From positions 1,054,001 through 1,118,000 of the forward strand of contig NZ_CP121687.1 in NCBI RefSeq assembly GCF_038396635.1: a DNA stretch of 64,000 nucleotides, given 5' to 3'. Made by a program: the position numbers and the translations under genes. This document shows, in pieces, positions 1-8,580 of this stretch. How positions within the stretch are numbered: the stretch's first letter is position 1; the number at the start of each line of letters is the position of its first letter. Below the pieces are notes generated by a model. It had not been told where the DNA came from, ran no database searches, and worked only from the letters and a program-made list of their open reading frames with translations. The stretch comes from Defluviitalea saccharophila. GTDB taxonomy: Bacteria > Bacillota > Clostridia > Lachnospirales > Defluviitaleaceae.

Positions 1-705
1 ATTCATTTCTTTCCTGTCTACAATACCTAAGAACTTTACATTTGGGGGAGGATTGTTGACAAGCTCACTTAATGTTTTGTAACCGTCGGTGATTCGCCCA
101 AAAGAAAAGCCTCCCGCCCATATAAACTGGATCTGCGGCAGCTGCCGTGCAATGTCAACAAAATCTTTTACTCCTTTTCTAGTTTGAATCTGCCCAACGC
201 CTAAAACCACGAAATCATTTTCCTTTAAATTTTTCTTTCTTCGAATTTTATTTCTTTCTTCTTTGTCATATGCAAAAAAGTCTTTATCGGAGACAAAGTT
301 AGGAATATAAATGATCTTATCTTTGATGATTCCATATTCCTGTAATTTATCTATAAAATATGGATTGACCGTCACTAAAAAGTCCATCTTATTGTAAAAA
401 TCGATTAAATATTTATAAAAAACTTTCCTGCAAATCCAAGGAAGCTGCAAGCTATTTTCAATGGTTTCAGGTAAAAAATGTACGTATCCAACAGTTATTC
501 CCCTTTTTCTTGCCAGAGGAATTGTTAAATAATATTTTAAATCCACTGTGTGATAATGATTAATATCGCAAAAACCCATTTTATTGATATGGATGATATA
601 ATCCCTTAAACCTTCTTTTACAAGGCGAACCTGTTCTAAATATGCCGATGCTACTCCCTGTCCTTTAACTTTTTCAGCCGATGAGAGCATATTGATTGTA
701 GGCAT
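1..705 (-). CDS. GT-B glycosyltransferase, CpoA-like glycolipid synthase (3' end outside window)
   Basis: The gene starts at the ATG at 705 and runs off the left edge, leaving 235 residues. The N-terminus (MPTINMLSSAEKVKGQG, then AYLEQVRLVKEGL) and the following HYHT, VGYVHFLPET, YKYLIDFY, LVTVNPYFIDKL and QTRKGVKDFVDIAR segments match the family of streptococcal CpoA, which adds a second sugar to glucosyl-diacylglycerol in the membrane. This is a retaining GT-B (family 4) fold; the window holds the acceptor domain and the start of the nucleotide-sugar domain (WAGGFSFGRITDGY). The missing part would carry the E-x7-E motif. Sugar and acceptor specificity are inferred by family resemblance only. 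It lies downstream of metA but is separated from it by a terminator. Confidence 0.75.
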   Translation of the reverse strand, partial: MPTINMLSSAEKVKGQGVASAYLEQVRLVKEGLRDYIIHINKMGFCDINHYHTVDLKYYLTIPLARKRGITVGYVHFLPETIENSLQLPWICRKVFYKYLIDFYNKMDFLVTVNPYFIDKLQEYGIIKDKIIYIPNFVSDKDFFAYDKEERNKIRRKKNLKENDFVVLGVGQIQTRKGVKDFVDIARQLPQIQFIWAGGFSFGRITDGYKTLSELVNNPPPNVKFLGIVDRKEMN

Positions 706-775
706 TTTAGATTCACTCCCGTCAATATTTCATATCAGTCTTCATTTAATTAGTATAGACTTTATGAAAAACAAA

Positions 776-798
776 AATACCACAATAAAAGTGGTATT
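776..798 (-). terminator. Rho-independent terminator of metA
   Basis: Perfect 8-bp stem AATACCAC/GTGGTATT with a 7-nt loop, followed on the minus strand by a T-rich tail. It lies 13 bp past the metA stop codon. Confidence 0.8.
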
Positions 799-810
799 AA
801 AGGTATTTTT

Positions 811-1725
811 TTAAAGAGATTCGAGATTATAAGGGGTTTCTTGATATACATAATAATTTAACCAATTGGAAAACAATAAATTTGCATGGCCTCTCCACGA
901 AACAATCGGCTCTTTCGTCGGGTCGTCCTGCGGAAAATAGTTTTTAGGCATTTGAATATCTAAGCCTTTAGATAAATCTCTTTCATATTCTAATTTTAAG
1001 GTATTCGGATCATACTCCGAATGGCCAGTAACAAAAATCTGCTTACCGTCTTTAGATGCAACGATATAAACCCCTGCCTCGTCTGATATGGATAAAAGGT
1101 CTAATTCCTCGATCTTTTCAATATCTTCTTTTAGTACCGTCGTATGTCTTGATTGAGGAACATTGAAAACATCATCGAAGCCCTGCAGAAGCTTTACATT
1201 TTTCTTTAAGTTATAATGGGGGAAAATTCCAAACATTTTCTGAGAAAGTGGATACTTAGGCACTCCATAATGGTAATATAGGCCTGCCTGTGCGCCCCAG
1301 CAAATATGTAGTGTGGAAGTAACATGAGTCTTAGTCCACTCCATGATCTCCTTTAACTCATCCCAGTATGTCACTTCTTCAAAAGCAAGGTTTTCTATGG
1401 GGGCTCCTGTAATAATCATTCCGTCGAATTTTTTATGCCTGATTTCATCAAAGGTATTATAAAAAGTTATCAGATATTCCTCGGAAGTATTTTTAGACAT
1501 ATGGGTTTTAGGATGCAGAAGGGTAACCTCTATCTGCAAAGGAGTATTTCCCAGGACTCTTAATAACTGTGTCTCGGTTACCTGTTTTATAGGCATAAGG
1601 TTTAAAATAACAATTTTTAATTCTCTAATATCTTGATGAATCGCCCTGTTTTCATCCATAATGAATATGTTTTCATTCGTTAAAATCTGCTTAGCAGGTA
1701 GGTCATTGGGTACTTTGATAGGCAT
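811..1725 (-). CDS. metA: Homoserine O-acetyltransferase, MetA type
   Basis: A 304-residue protein of the MetA family, which activates homoserine for methionine synthesis by acylating its hydroxyl. The catalytic Cys142 ([15 protein letters not shown]) and the His235/Glu237 pair (TGHSEYDP) are all present. Residue 111 is Glu ([13 protein letters not shown]). In characterised MetA enzymes Glu here goes with acetyl-CoA and Gly with succinyl-CoA, so acetyltransferase activity is predicted despite the common annotation as succinyltransferase. The start ATG at 1725 follows an AGAGGGAAGAA stretch. The gene stands alone with its own promoter and terminator. I see no SAM riboswitch or T-box in the short leader. 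Confidence 0.95.
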   Translation of the reverse strand: MPIKVPNDLPAKQILTNENIFIMDENRAIHQDIRELKIVILNLMPIKQVTETQLLRVLGNTPLQIEVTLLHPKTHMSKNTSEEYLITFYNTFDEIRHKKFDGMIITGAPIENLAFEEVTYWDELKEIMEWTKTHVTSTLHICWGAQAGLYYHYGVPKYPLSQKMFGIFPHYNLKKNVKLLQGFDDVFNVPQSRHTTVLKEDIEKIEELDLLSISDEAGVYIVASKDGKQIFVTGHSEYDPNTLKLEYERDLSKGLDIQMPKNYFPQDDPTKEPIVSWRGHANLLFSNWLNYYVYQETPYNLESL

Positions 1726-1760
1726 TTCTTCCCTCTTTTCCAGTTTTTTTTGTAAAGTAT

Positions 1761-1789
1761 ATTATATATAAATACTCTGATAAATGCAA
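1761..1789 (-). promoter_or_regulatory. Predicted metA promoter
   Basis: On the minus strand a TTGCAT -35 (1784-1789) and a perfect TATAAT -10 (1761-1766) are separated by 17 bp. The -10 lies about 36 bp before the metA start codon. Confidence 0.55.
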
Positions 1790-1831
1790 CGACTTTCATT
1801 ATATACTGCAAACATTTGTATTCCTTTCATA

Positions 1832-2107
1832 TCATCCGACTTTTTTATGGCCTAAAAAGTTATGAACATAGTTTGCTCCCCGGCTGGCAATCAGTCCGCT
1901 TAAGATATAACCGGTATATGGAATAGAAAATTCCATTTCCAACAAACAAAAAAAGTCTATCTTATAACCTACTGCCAAAAAAATAGAAATGGCTACCGGG
2001 ATATATTTTTTAGTTTTGTCCCATATTCTCTTAGGTATAATATCCTTAATAATTTCCACTACGCTCTCTGTAAGAAATGAAATCATAAATAATCCAAATG
2101 GATTCAT
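1832..2107 (-). CDS. Small membrane protein of unknown function (holin-like)
   Basis: A 91-residue protein with an AAGGAG site 9 bp before its ATG. An N-terminal hydrophobic stretch (FGLFMISFLTESVVEII) is followed by a second segment (YIPVAISIFLAVGYKIDFFCLL) and a third (YTGYILSGLIASRGANYVHNFLG). The tail motif SGLIxSRGANYVH resembles small holin-like or phage-associated membrane proteins of Clostridia, but I do not recognise a named family with confidence. No phage genes surround it. It sits alone between metA and the tRNA pair. Confidence 0.6.
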   Translation of the reverse strand: MNPFGLFMISFLTESVVEIIKDIIPKRIWDKTKKYIPVAISIFLAVGYKIDFFCLLEMEFSIPYTGYILSGLIASRGANYVHNFLGHKKVG

Positions 2108-2193
2108 AGTACGAACTCCTTATATATTGACTTTATTCTATTTTATTTCTAAGACATCTAAAAAGTGCAAAAATCCGTAAAAGAAAAAATGAC

Positions 2194-2215
2194 TTAAACA
2201 CAATTGTGTTTAAGC
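2194..2215 (-). terminator. Terminator after the tRNA pair
   Basis: An 11-bp perfect palindrome (CTTAAACACAA and its complement), followed on the minus strand by TCATTTTTTCTTTT. It lies directly downstream of the tRNA-Met gene. Confidence 0.7.
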
Positions 2216-2226
2216 CACTTTTATAA

Positions 2227-2300
<74 letters not shown>

Positions 2301-2310
2301 CCATTGCCGC

Positions 2311-2381
2311 AGCGAGTGATGGGAATCGAACCCACGTGTCCAGCTTGGGAAGCTGATGTTCTGCCATTGAACTACACTCGC
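2311..2381 (-). tRNA. tRNA-Gly (TCC)
   Basis: A 71-nt cloverleaf on the minus strand with a 7-bp acceptor stem (GCGAGTG/CACTCGC), anticodon loop CTTCCCA (anticodon TCC) and T-arm GGGTTCGATTCCC. The discriminator base is U, as usual for tRNA-Gly, and CCA is not encoded. Probably co-transcribed with the downstream initiator tRNA. Confidence 0.93.
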
Positions 2382-2449
2382 AAACCCTAATTTCTTACAA
2401 AAATTATATCATATGTAATATATTATGTCAACAGTTTTTTTTAATATAC

Positions 2450-2471
2450 AAAGCCGCATTTCTGCGGCTTT
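2450..2471 (-). terminator. Possible terminator at the end of sbcC
   Basis: An 8-bp stem AAAGCCGC/GCGGCTTT overlaps the sbcC stop codon. The downstream U-tract is poor (GTATATT), so termination is uncertain. Confidence 0.4.
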
Positions 2472-5400
2472 TAGCTATATTCTATTCTTACCTTGCTTCC
2501 ATTGAGTCCTTGCCTTGCTGGCTCTACAATTAGTTTAACCGGGATTCTATTTTTTAATTCATCCACATGACTGATGATTCCAACGCAAAGCTGCTGGGAA
2601 TGTAGTTTTTCCAAAGCTGTCATAACGATATCCAATAAATCGTTATCCAATGTGCCAAAGCCTTCATCTAAGAAAAAGAACTCTAAAGGTGAACTGTTAT
2701 TGAGTTGAATTTGGGAGGAAAGCGCCAACGCTAAAGAAAGGGATGTAAGGAAGGTTTCTCCTCCTGATAAAGTACTGGGAGAACGTCTGATCCCTCCATT
2801 AAAATCATCTCTTACGATAAAGTTTCCACTTCCGTCTAACTCAATGGCATATCTTCCTCTCGTAATACCTTTAAGGGTTTTCGAAGCTTCCCTTGCAATA
2901 TATTTTAATCTACTCGATGCCACAAATTCTACAAATTTATTGCCTTGCACCAGTTTATATAAATCATCCAACATACTAAAAGTGCGTTCCAGCTTGGTCT
3001 TTTGCTGATTTAATTCTAAAACGATACTTAAGTTTTCTTTCATCATTTTTAGCTTTTCTTGCATAACGGCAAGGTATTTGGTTTTCATTTCAAGTTCTTC
3101 GGTTTTTGCCTGTTTTTTCTGCTTTAAACTTTCCCATTCTTCCAAAGATATCCGCTCATCCTTTAGTTTGGAGTGAATGCGAAGAAGATTACTCTGAACT
3201 GCCTGAACCTCTTCTTCAAATGCTTTTAGAGCATTTTCTAATGCTTCTCTCTTTTCTCCAGGCATCCAGGCTTTAATGACTTCTTCAGGGGTTAAGAAAT
3301 TATGTTCTTCGAGTAAAGAAGCTAATTTTTGACTTGTCTCATTATAAAGCTTTATAAGGTTTTGCTGGCAGGTATTTAATTTGATCTCCTCTTGTTCCAG
3401 GCTCAATTTTTCAGTTTTAGCTTTTTCAAAAGCATTTTTTAGTTTTTCTTCATTCTCCAGCAAAATTCTTATTTGATTTCTTATTTCCTCCCTATATCCG
3501 TAAGGTTCTTTATCTTCAGATAACCTGCTAATTTGTTCGCTCCATTGTTCAATCATTTTGCTCTTTTCTATTCCGCTTTGCTTGATCTTGGCATTTTCTT
3601 GTTCATACTGTCTGATGGTATTAGTAATCTGCTCTTTTTCCTGTTCTTTTAGCTTTAGCTTTTCCCGAAGGGTTTTTTCTTTATTTTCCAACTCAGCCTT
3701 TAGCTTGTCCCATTCTCTAATTTCCCTAATCTTGTCTTCTATTGTATCCAGTTCATATTTTTCTTTGGCATGATGATACTGATCAGAGATATCTTCTAAT
3801 CTTGTTTTTATCTCTATATATTGTCCCGAAATTTCTTTATGCTGAGCCTTGTCTTTTGTAAGTCCTTCATTGAGCTTAATTTCGTCTCGCTCTAAAATAT
3901 TTATTGCATCCTTAAGTTCTGCTGCATATTGTTCAGCTTTTAATAAATCTTTTTCCCAACTATCGATTTGAACTTGAAGATTTTTAAACTTTTCTTCCTC
4001 TTGAGATAATTTTATCTCTATACTGCTTAAAACTTCATTTTCAATAACTGAAATCATATTTTCTATGTCTAGTCGAAGCTGGTCTATTTCTTTATTCATT
4101 CCTGAGCATTCTAAAGATACTGCATAAAACTTGTCCTCAAGTTCTTTAAGCTGCTCAGTTAATTGCTTTTCTTGGTTCAGCATTTCATGATAGGATGCTT
4201 CATCAAATTCAAAGGCAATACGGACATGATGGGTAGAACCGCAAACGGGACAGCTTTCCCCTTCCTTAAGCTCTTGTGCCAATATGGCAGCCATATTTTG
4301 TCGTTGGAGTTTTTCTATTTCTTTCCTCTGCCATTCCAGAGTGTGTTTAATACTTTCTTTTTCCTCAGACAGCCTGTTCTTTTCTTCAGCTTTTTTCTCC
4401 ATTTGCACAAGAAGATTGTTTAAAGACTCTTCCTTAAGGCTCTTTTGCTTTATTATGTCTTGATAATGGGCGTATTGATGCTTCATCTCTTCTATGTATT
4501 TATGATGTTCAAATAACAACTCTCTATTGCCAGGACAATTTTCTCTTAAGTTTTCTAATGTTGCTTGGGCTTCTGTAAACAATACATTCTTTTCCTGTAT
4601 TTGCTTCCTGATATCTTCATAGATACTTTCTGAGTTTTCTATTTGAGATTTAATGTGCTGCAGTTTTTCTTTTAACTCTTTTTCATCCTGTACGAGTTTA
4701 TTGTATTCTTTTTCGATTTCATAGGCTCTGTGTATTTCTTCACGATAGGCAGGATCAATAAAAATCTTTTGTTTTCTTTCTTCTATTGCAGTCAGGCTTT
4801 TTTCAATTTCTAAGAGATTATTTTTAATCTCTTCTTCCTTTTTTATATTTTTATTAATTTCTTCTTTATTTTTGCTGTAAAGCAGTCTAAGATGATCTCT
4901 GTCTTTTTCAATATCCTTTTTTCGTTCCAGCATTTCTATGGCTTGATTTAGATTGGCTTCCTTCTGGACGAGAATCGGATGTTCTGCATTTTTTCTTTGA
5001 AGGGCATTAGAGTAGTCCATTTCTAGTTTGTTTAATTCTTCCGTAATGGCCTTTAATTTTTCTCGCAGCAAATCTATCCTATGCTCATTTTCAATTTTGT
5101 CTTTTTGTATTTGTTCCATTTCTCCTAACACAGGCTTTATGATTTCTGCTTTTTGCGCCTTCTGGAATGCTTCTTTTTGTTTGAGATAATCTTTTTCTTT
5201 TTCTGCAAGTTCTTTTTGTTTATTTTCATACTGTTGAAGTTCCTGCTGGAGTTCCCAAATGATTTGATATTTCTCATATTTTTTGCAGAGTGTATCCAAC
5301 TCTTTTCTTAATTTCTGTTCTTCTTCTGCAAGGATTTCATAGGTCTTTTGTTGTTCGTCGTATTGTTCCTTGGTTAAATTCTCGTATACCTTTAATTGGG

Positions 5401-6004
5401 ACTCGATATTTTCAATTTCCCTGCTTTTTTGATTCTTTGCCAGTTTAATTTTCTCTGTTAATATTTTTCCGTATTTCTCTAAACCAAAGATTCTCTCTAA
5501 CATATTTCTTCTGTCGGATCCGGTGAGTTTTAAGAATTCATTGAATTTACCCTGGGGCAATACAACGGAGCGGGTAAAATCATCTGCGTTAAGCCCCAGA
5601 ATTCTTTGAACTTCATTAGTTACATTAATAATACCTTCTTCAATAATATCTATTTTATTTTCAGACTTCTTTATGTACAATCTGGCATCTTTCGATTTTC
5701 TTATGCCATCTTCGCCTCTTTTAAAACTTCGATTAACGACATAAATCGTACCTTCTCCTCCATTGCAAATGGAAAATTCATATTCAAGGCTCAGTAAATC
5801 TGCCTCGGAATTTACAAATTCTTTTGTGTTCCTTGGAATTTCTCCGTATAATGCCAGGGTAATGGCATCTAATATCGTAGATTTTCCGCTGCCGGTAGGT
5901 CCGAAGATTCCAAATAAACCTCTTTCTGTTAGTTTATTAAAATCAATGGTTTGTTCTTCTATAAAGCTATTTAGTCCTTTAATCTTAAGCTTCCTCGGAC
6001 GCAT
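2471..6004 (-). CDS. sbcC: SbcC/Rad50-type nuclease ATPase subunit
   Basis: The 1177-residue SMC-like ATPase partner of SbcD; the complex opens DNA hairpins and processes blocked double-strand ends. The N-terminal Walker A is GPTGSGKST at residues 35-43. Two long coiled-coil arms flank a zinc hook, CPVCG, near residue 585. The C-terminus has the ABC signature TLSGGE and Walker B FFFLDEGFGTLD. Length and order fit full-length SbcC. The start codon lies inside the end of sbcD (20-bp overlap), which indicates translational coupling. The middle third is rich in Glu, Lys and Gln, as expected for a coiled coil. Confidence 0.96.
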   Translation of the reverse strand: MRPRKLKIKGLNSFIEEQTIDFNKLTERGLFGIFGPTGSGKSTILDAITLALYGEIPRNTKEFVNSEADLLSLEYEFSICNGGEGTIYVVNRSFKRGEDGIRKSKDARLYIKKSENKIDIIEEGIINVTNEVQRILGLNADDFTRSVVLPQGKFNEFLKLTGSDRRNMLERIFGLEKYGKILTEKIKLAKNQKSREIENIESQLKVYENLTKEQYDEQQKTYEILAEEEQKLRKELDTLCKKYEKYQIIWELQQELQQYENKQKELAEKEKDYLKQKEAFQKAQKAEIIKPVLGEMEQIQKDKIENEHRIDLLREKLKAITEELNKLEMDYSNALQRKNAEHPILVQKEANLNQAIEMLERKKDIEKDRDHLRLLYSKNKEEINKNIKKEEEIKNNLLEIEKSLTAIEERKQKIFIDPAYREEIHRAYEIEKEYNKLVQDEKELKEKLQHIKSQIENSESIYEDIRKQIQEKNVLFTEAQATLENLRENCPGNRELLFEHHKYIEEMKHQYAHYQDIIKQKSLKEESLNNLLVQMEKKAEEKNRLSEEKESIKHTLEWQRKEIEKLQRQNMAAILAQELKEGESCPVCGSTHHVRIAFEFDEASYHEMLNQEKQLTEQLKELEDKFYAVSLECSGMNKEIDQLRLDIENMISVIENEVLSSIEIKLSQEEEKFKNLQVQIDSWEKDLLKAEQYAAELKDAINILERDEIKLNEGLTKDKAQHKEISGQYIEIKTRLEDISDQYHHAKEKYELDTIEDKIREIREWDKLKAELENKEKTLREKLKLKEQEKEQITNTIRQYEQENAKIKQSGIEKSKMIEQWSEQISRLSEDKEPYGYREEIRNQIRILLENEEKLKNAFEKAKTEKLSLEQEEIKLNTCQQNLIKLYNETSQKLASLLEEHNFLTPEEVIKAWMPGEKREALENALKAFEEEVQAVQSNLLRIHSKLKDERISLEEWESLKQKKQAKTEELEMKTKYLAVMQEKLKMMKENLSIVLELNQQKTKLERTFSMLDDLYKLVQGNKFVEFVASSRLKYIAREASKTLKGITRGRYAIELDGSGNFIVRDDFNGGIRRSPSTLSGGETFLTSLSLALALSSQIQLNNSSPLEFFFLDEGFGTLDNDLLDIVMTALEKLHSQQLCVGIISHVDELKNRIPVKLIVEPARQGLNGSKVRIEYS

Positions 6005-7211
6005 CTTTATCCTCCTCTCCCATCATTACAGAAAGAAAGAGTTCCATCATTTCCTCGGTAGGTTCTACCTGCCTCTGATGAACATAAAATTCTTTAAATA
6101 ATGTACCGATGCTTTTTTCTTTAATATTTTCGATCTCCTCTTCTTCCTTTTCCTGATTTCTAAAAACCGGAAGAATTTCAACGATATCCTGTTTTAAGCG
6201 TCTTAATTCTTTAATTTCAGATTGAAGCAAAACTCTGTCCGTCTTGATTTCTAAATAAACCCATAAATTTCTTTCACTGTTTTCTCTGCATTTTTCCATA
6301 GCTTCCTCAAGGCTTTCACATTTCCACACTTCGATGGGTTTATAATTTTTAAGGTACACCTCTTCTATTTTTGCTTCTTTACCGGCACAAACATCTACAA
6401 TATAGAGACATTTAGAATAGGATACTTCACTCTTGCTGTATTGGATGGGAGAGCCGGAATAATAGGCTGCTACCTCGGTACCTTTTACCCTCTGAGGTCG
6501 GTGTAGGTGCCCCAGGGCAACATATTGGGCATTTTTAGGCAGCACACAGGGTTCTACTGCCAGACTGCCCCCTAACTGAATGGGTCTTTCTGAATCGGTC
6601 TCTTCTCCTCCCATCATAAATAAATGGGCTACGGCAATATTAATGGTATCTTGTCTATACTTTGATGAAAGACTCTCGAATAATTTTCCGATTCGTTGGG
6701 AATAACTTCTCTGCATCTCCTCTTCGTCCATATTAATACTGATGATCTCATTTAATCTCTTTTCACTGGGATAAGGGATCGTGATGGCAACTACTTTTTC
6801 TTCATTAATTTCTATCTCTATATATCCTTCCCCGGCATCAATAATGCGATAGTGAGGATAGTCCCCCACCTGCGCAATGCTTTTAGGCGTTCCAAGAAGA
6901 ATAATCCCCTGCTCATAGGCAAGAGGACTGGGTGCTGAAAGCCGTTCCGGACTGTCATGATTTCCGGCAATGATCAGCACAGGCCTTTTTCCACCGTTTG
7001 AAATCCTCTGTATGGCAGAATAAAATAACTTCTCTGCTTTTGCAGGAGGGTTCCCTGTATCGTATACATCTCCCGAAATAATGACCATATCAATATTTTT
7101 GTCATCTATAATTTCAATCAACTCTTCAATAAATTCTGCCTGTTCATCTAATCGGCTATATCCTTCCAGATTTTTACCCAGATGCCAATCCGACGTATGT
7201 AAAATTCTCAT
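5985..7211 (-). CDS. sbcD: SbcD/Mre11-type nuclease subunit
   Basis: A 408-residue metallophosphoesterase, the nuclease half of SbcCD. The phosphoesterase motifs are in order: LHTSDWHLGK at the N-terminus, GDVYDTGNP, GNHDSPERL and ALGHLHRPQ, which supply the Mn-binding Asp, His and Asn residues. The C-terminal part is the capping region. sbcC follows with a 20-bp overlap, so the two are one operon. The start has a GGAGGT site 6 nt upstream of the ATG. Confidence 0.96.
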   Translation of the reverse strand: MRILHTSDWHLGKNLEGYSRLDEQAEFIEELIEIIDDKNIDMVIISGDVYDTGNPPAKAEKLFYSAIQRISNGGKRPVLIIAGNHDSPERLSAPSPLAYEQGIILLGTPKSIAQVGDYPHYRIIDAGEGYIEIEINEEKVVAITIPYPSEKRLNEIISINMDEEEMQRSYSQRIGKLFESLSSKYRQDTINIAVAHLFMMGGEETDSERPIQLGGSLAVEPCVLPKNAQYVALGHLHRPQRVKGTEVAAYYSGSPIQYSKSEVSYSKCLYIVDVCAGKEAKIEEVYLKNYKPIEVWKCESLEEAMEKCRENSERNLWVYLEIKTDRVLLQSEIKELRRLKQDIVEILPVFRNQEKEEEEIENIKEKSIGTLFKEFYVHQRQVEPTEEMMELFLSVMMGEEDKDASEEA

Positions 7212-7291
7212 TTTAGTACCTCCAAATATTTCTTAGGTATAGCAAAAGTATATCACATTTTGTTTAAAAATTATATTTCTATACTGTATAG

Positions 7292-8022
7292 TTATTTAAT
7301 ATCTTCCACCAACTGCCTTAATACTTCTCCGATACTTTCATGTATAACATAATCTGCCTGGTGATCGTAAGGTGTAGAAGATTTATTGATCAGTATCAAG
7401 TGTTTGCCATTATAATAGTTTATAAGGCCTGCTGCAGGATATACCACCAGGAAGTACCCCCTACGATTAAAACATCGGCATTGGAAATATAGTGAATAGA
7501 TTTTTGGAGTGTCAGTGTATCCAAAGGTTCTTCATATAAAACTACATCAGGTTTAATGATGCCTCCGCATTCTGTGCAATAAGGAATGATTTCCTCACAA
7601 TTTATGACATCTTCTAAAGAATAAGCTGTATTGCACTTCATGCAGTGATTTCTGTGAACGGAGCCATGAAGTTCCAAAACGTTTTTACTGCCTCCCAATT
7701 GATGCAATCCATCAATGTTTTGTGTAATAACAGCCTTTAACTTTCCCGCTTCTTCCAGCTTTGTCAGAGCCAAATGGGCATTATTGGGTTTGGCATCTTT
7801 ATAAATCATTTTGCTCTTATAAAAGGAATAAAACAAATCCGGATGCTGCATAAAAAAAGAATGGCTTAAAATAACTTCCGGAGGATAGATCTCTTTGTTG
7901 TTGTACAATCCTTCTGCACTTCTAAAATCAGGAATATTGCTTTCTGTAGATACCCCTGCCCCACCTAAAAAGACGATATTATTACTTTCATGAATGATTG
8001 ATTTTAATTCGTTAATCATCAA
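7292..8022 (-). pseudogene. cobB: Sir2-family NAD-dependent deacylase (CobB-like) with a frameshift
   Basis: The reading frame starting at 8022 encodes a sirtuin: GGAGVSTESNIPDFRS, the catalytic TQNIDGLHQ...ELHGS His, and two zinc Cys pairs (CMKC, CTEC). It goes out of frame after IVGGTS and stops at 7420 (200 residues). The next frame, from 7450 to 7292, continues with LVVYPAAGLINYYNGKHLILIN and 52 residues in all, exactly the conserved sirtuin C-terminus. One base is missing between 7450 and 7451. The restored protein would have 243 residues, the normal length. The cause could be a real recent mutation or a sequencing error; the rest is intact, so decay would be very young. Confidence 0.8.
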
Positions 8023-8138
8023 AATCTCATCCCCTTTATTGTAATAATTTTACTATACTCCTTTTTGACCCTTCTTACAATAATCGTCTATACGAATATA
8101 CTTCAACCTTGTTATTGCTAGAATAATAAAGCACACAA

Positions 8139-8165
8139 AAAGGCGAGACATTCAGTCTCGCCTTT
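8139..8165 (-). terminator. Terminator downstream of the 104-residue gene
   Basis: An 11-bp perfect stem (AAAGGCGAGAC/GTCTCGCCTTT) with a 5-nt loop, followed on the minus strand by TTTTTGTGTG. It includes the last bases of the gene. Confidence 0.85.
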
Positions 8166-8478
8166 ATCTTATTGATAAATAAGTTGATAATATTTCTTTC
8201 ATCTTTTGTGGTCGTTCATTGGTCTCAATCATAATACTGTTTCCTACAGTATTCATTTGGAAATTATTAAAGCCATACTCTTTTAGAAGATCATTTATAT
8301 CTTCAGGTTTTTCTGCCTGAGTTAAGAGCACTTTATCGCCAACTTTATCATTATTTACAAATACTTCGTAAACATCGCTGGACATTTTCACATCATTAAT
8401 AACAGAATTCGATAAAGGTACTCCAATGAAGCCATTAAAGCTTTCACTTACTGGAAATGCAGGATATATACGTTCCAT
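8164..8478 (-). CDS. Conserved hypothetical protein, 104 residues
   Basis: I do not recognise this family. The ATG at 8478 is chosen because AAAGGAGGAG ends 4 bp upstream of it; a longer reading from a TTG at 8502 would bury that site. The product (MERIYPAFPVSESFNGFIGVPL...) is soluble, acidic and has no cysteine or membrane segment. It shows mixed alpha/beta character with a KPEDINDLLKEYGF segment. It forms a single-gene unit between the Sir2 gene and transketolase, with a strong terminator. Confidence 0.7.
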   Translation of the reverse strand: MERIYPAFPVSESFNGFIGVPLSNSVINDVKMSSDVYEVFVNNDKVGDKVLLTQAEKPEDINDLLKEYGFNNFQMNTVGNSIMIETNERPQKMKEILSTYLSIR

Positions 8479-8580
8479 ATTTACTCCTCCTTTGCAATTC
8501 AAAGCTAGTCACATGGAAGCATATATATAGTATGCGCACATTCATAAAAATCATCCACAGAGTACCTGATTTTGTTATAA

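Noticed and set aside
1726-1831. SAM riboswitch or T-box before metA
   Set aside because: The leader is about 30 nt from the predicted promoter to the ATG and has no conserved riboswitch sequence.
1832-2107. Holin-like gene as evidence for a prophage
   Set aside because: No integrase, capsid, lysis or attachment-site sequence is nearby.
5763-6101. Plus-strand open frame over the sbcC/sbcD junction
   Set aside because: It is antisense to two strong genes and has no recognisable product or ribosome binding site.
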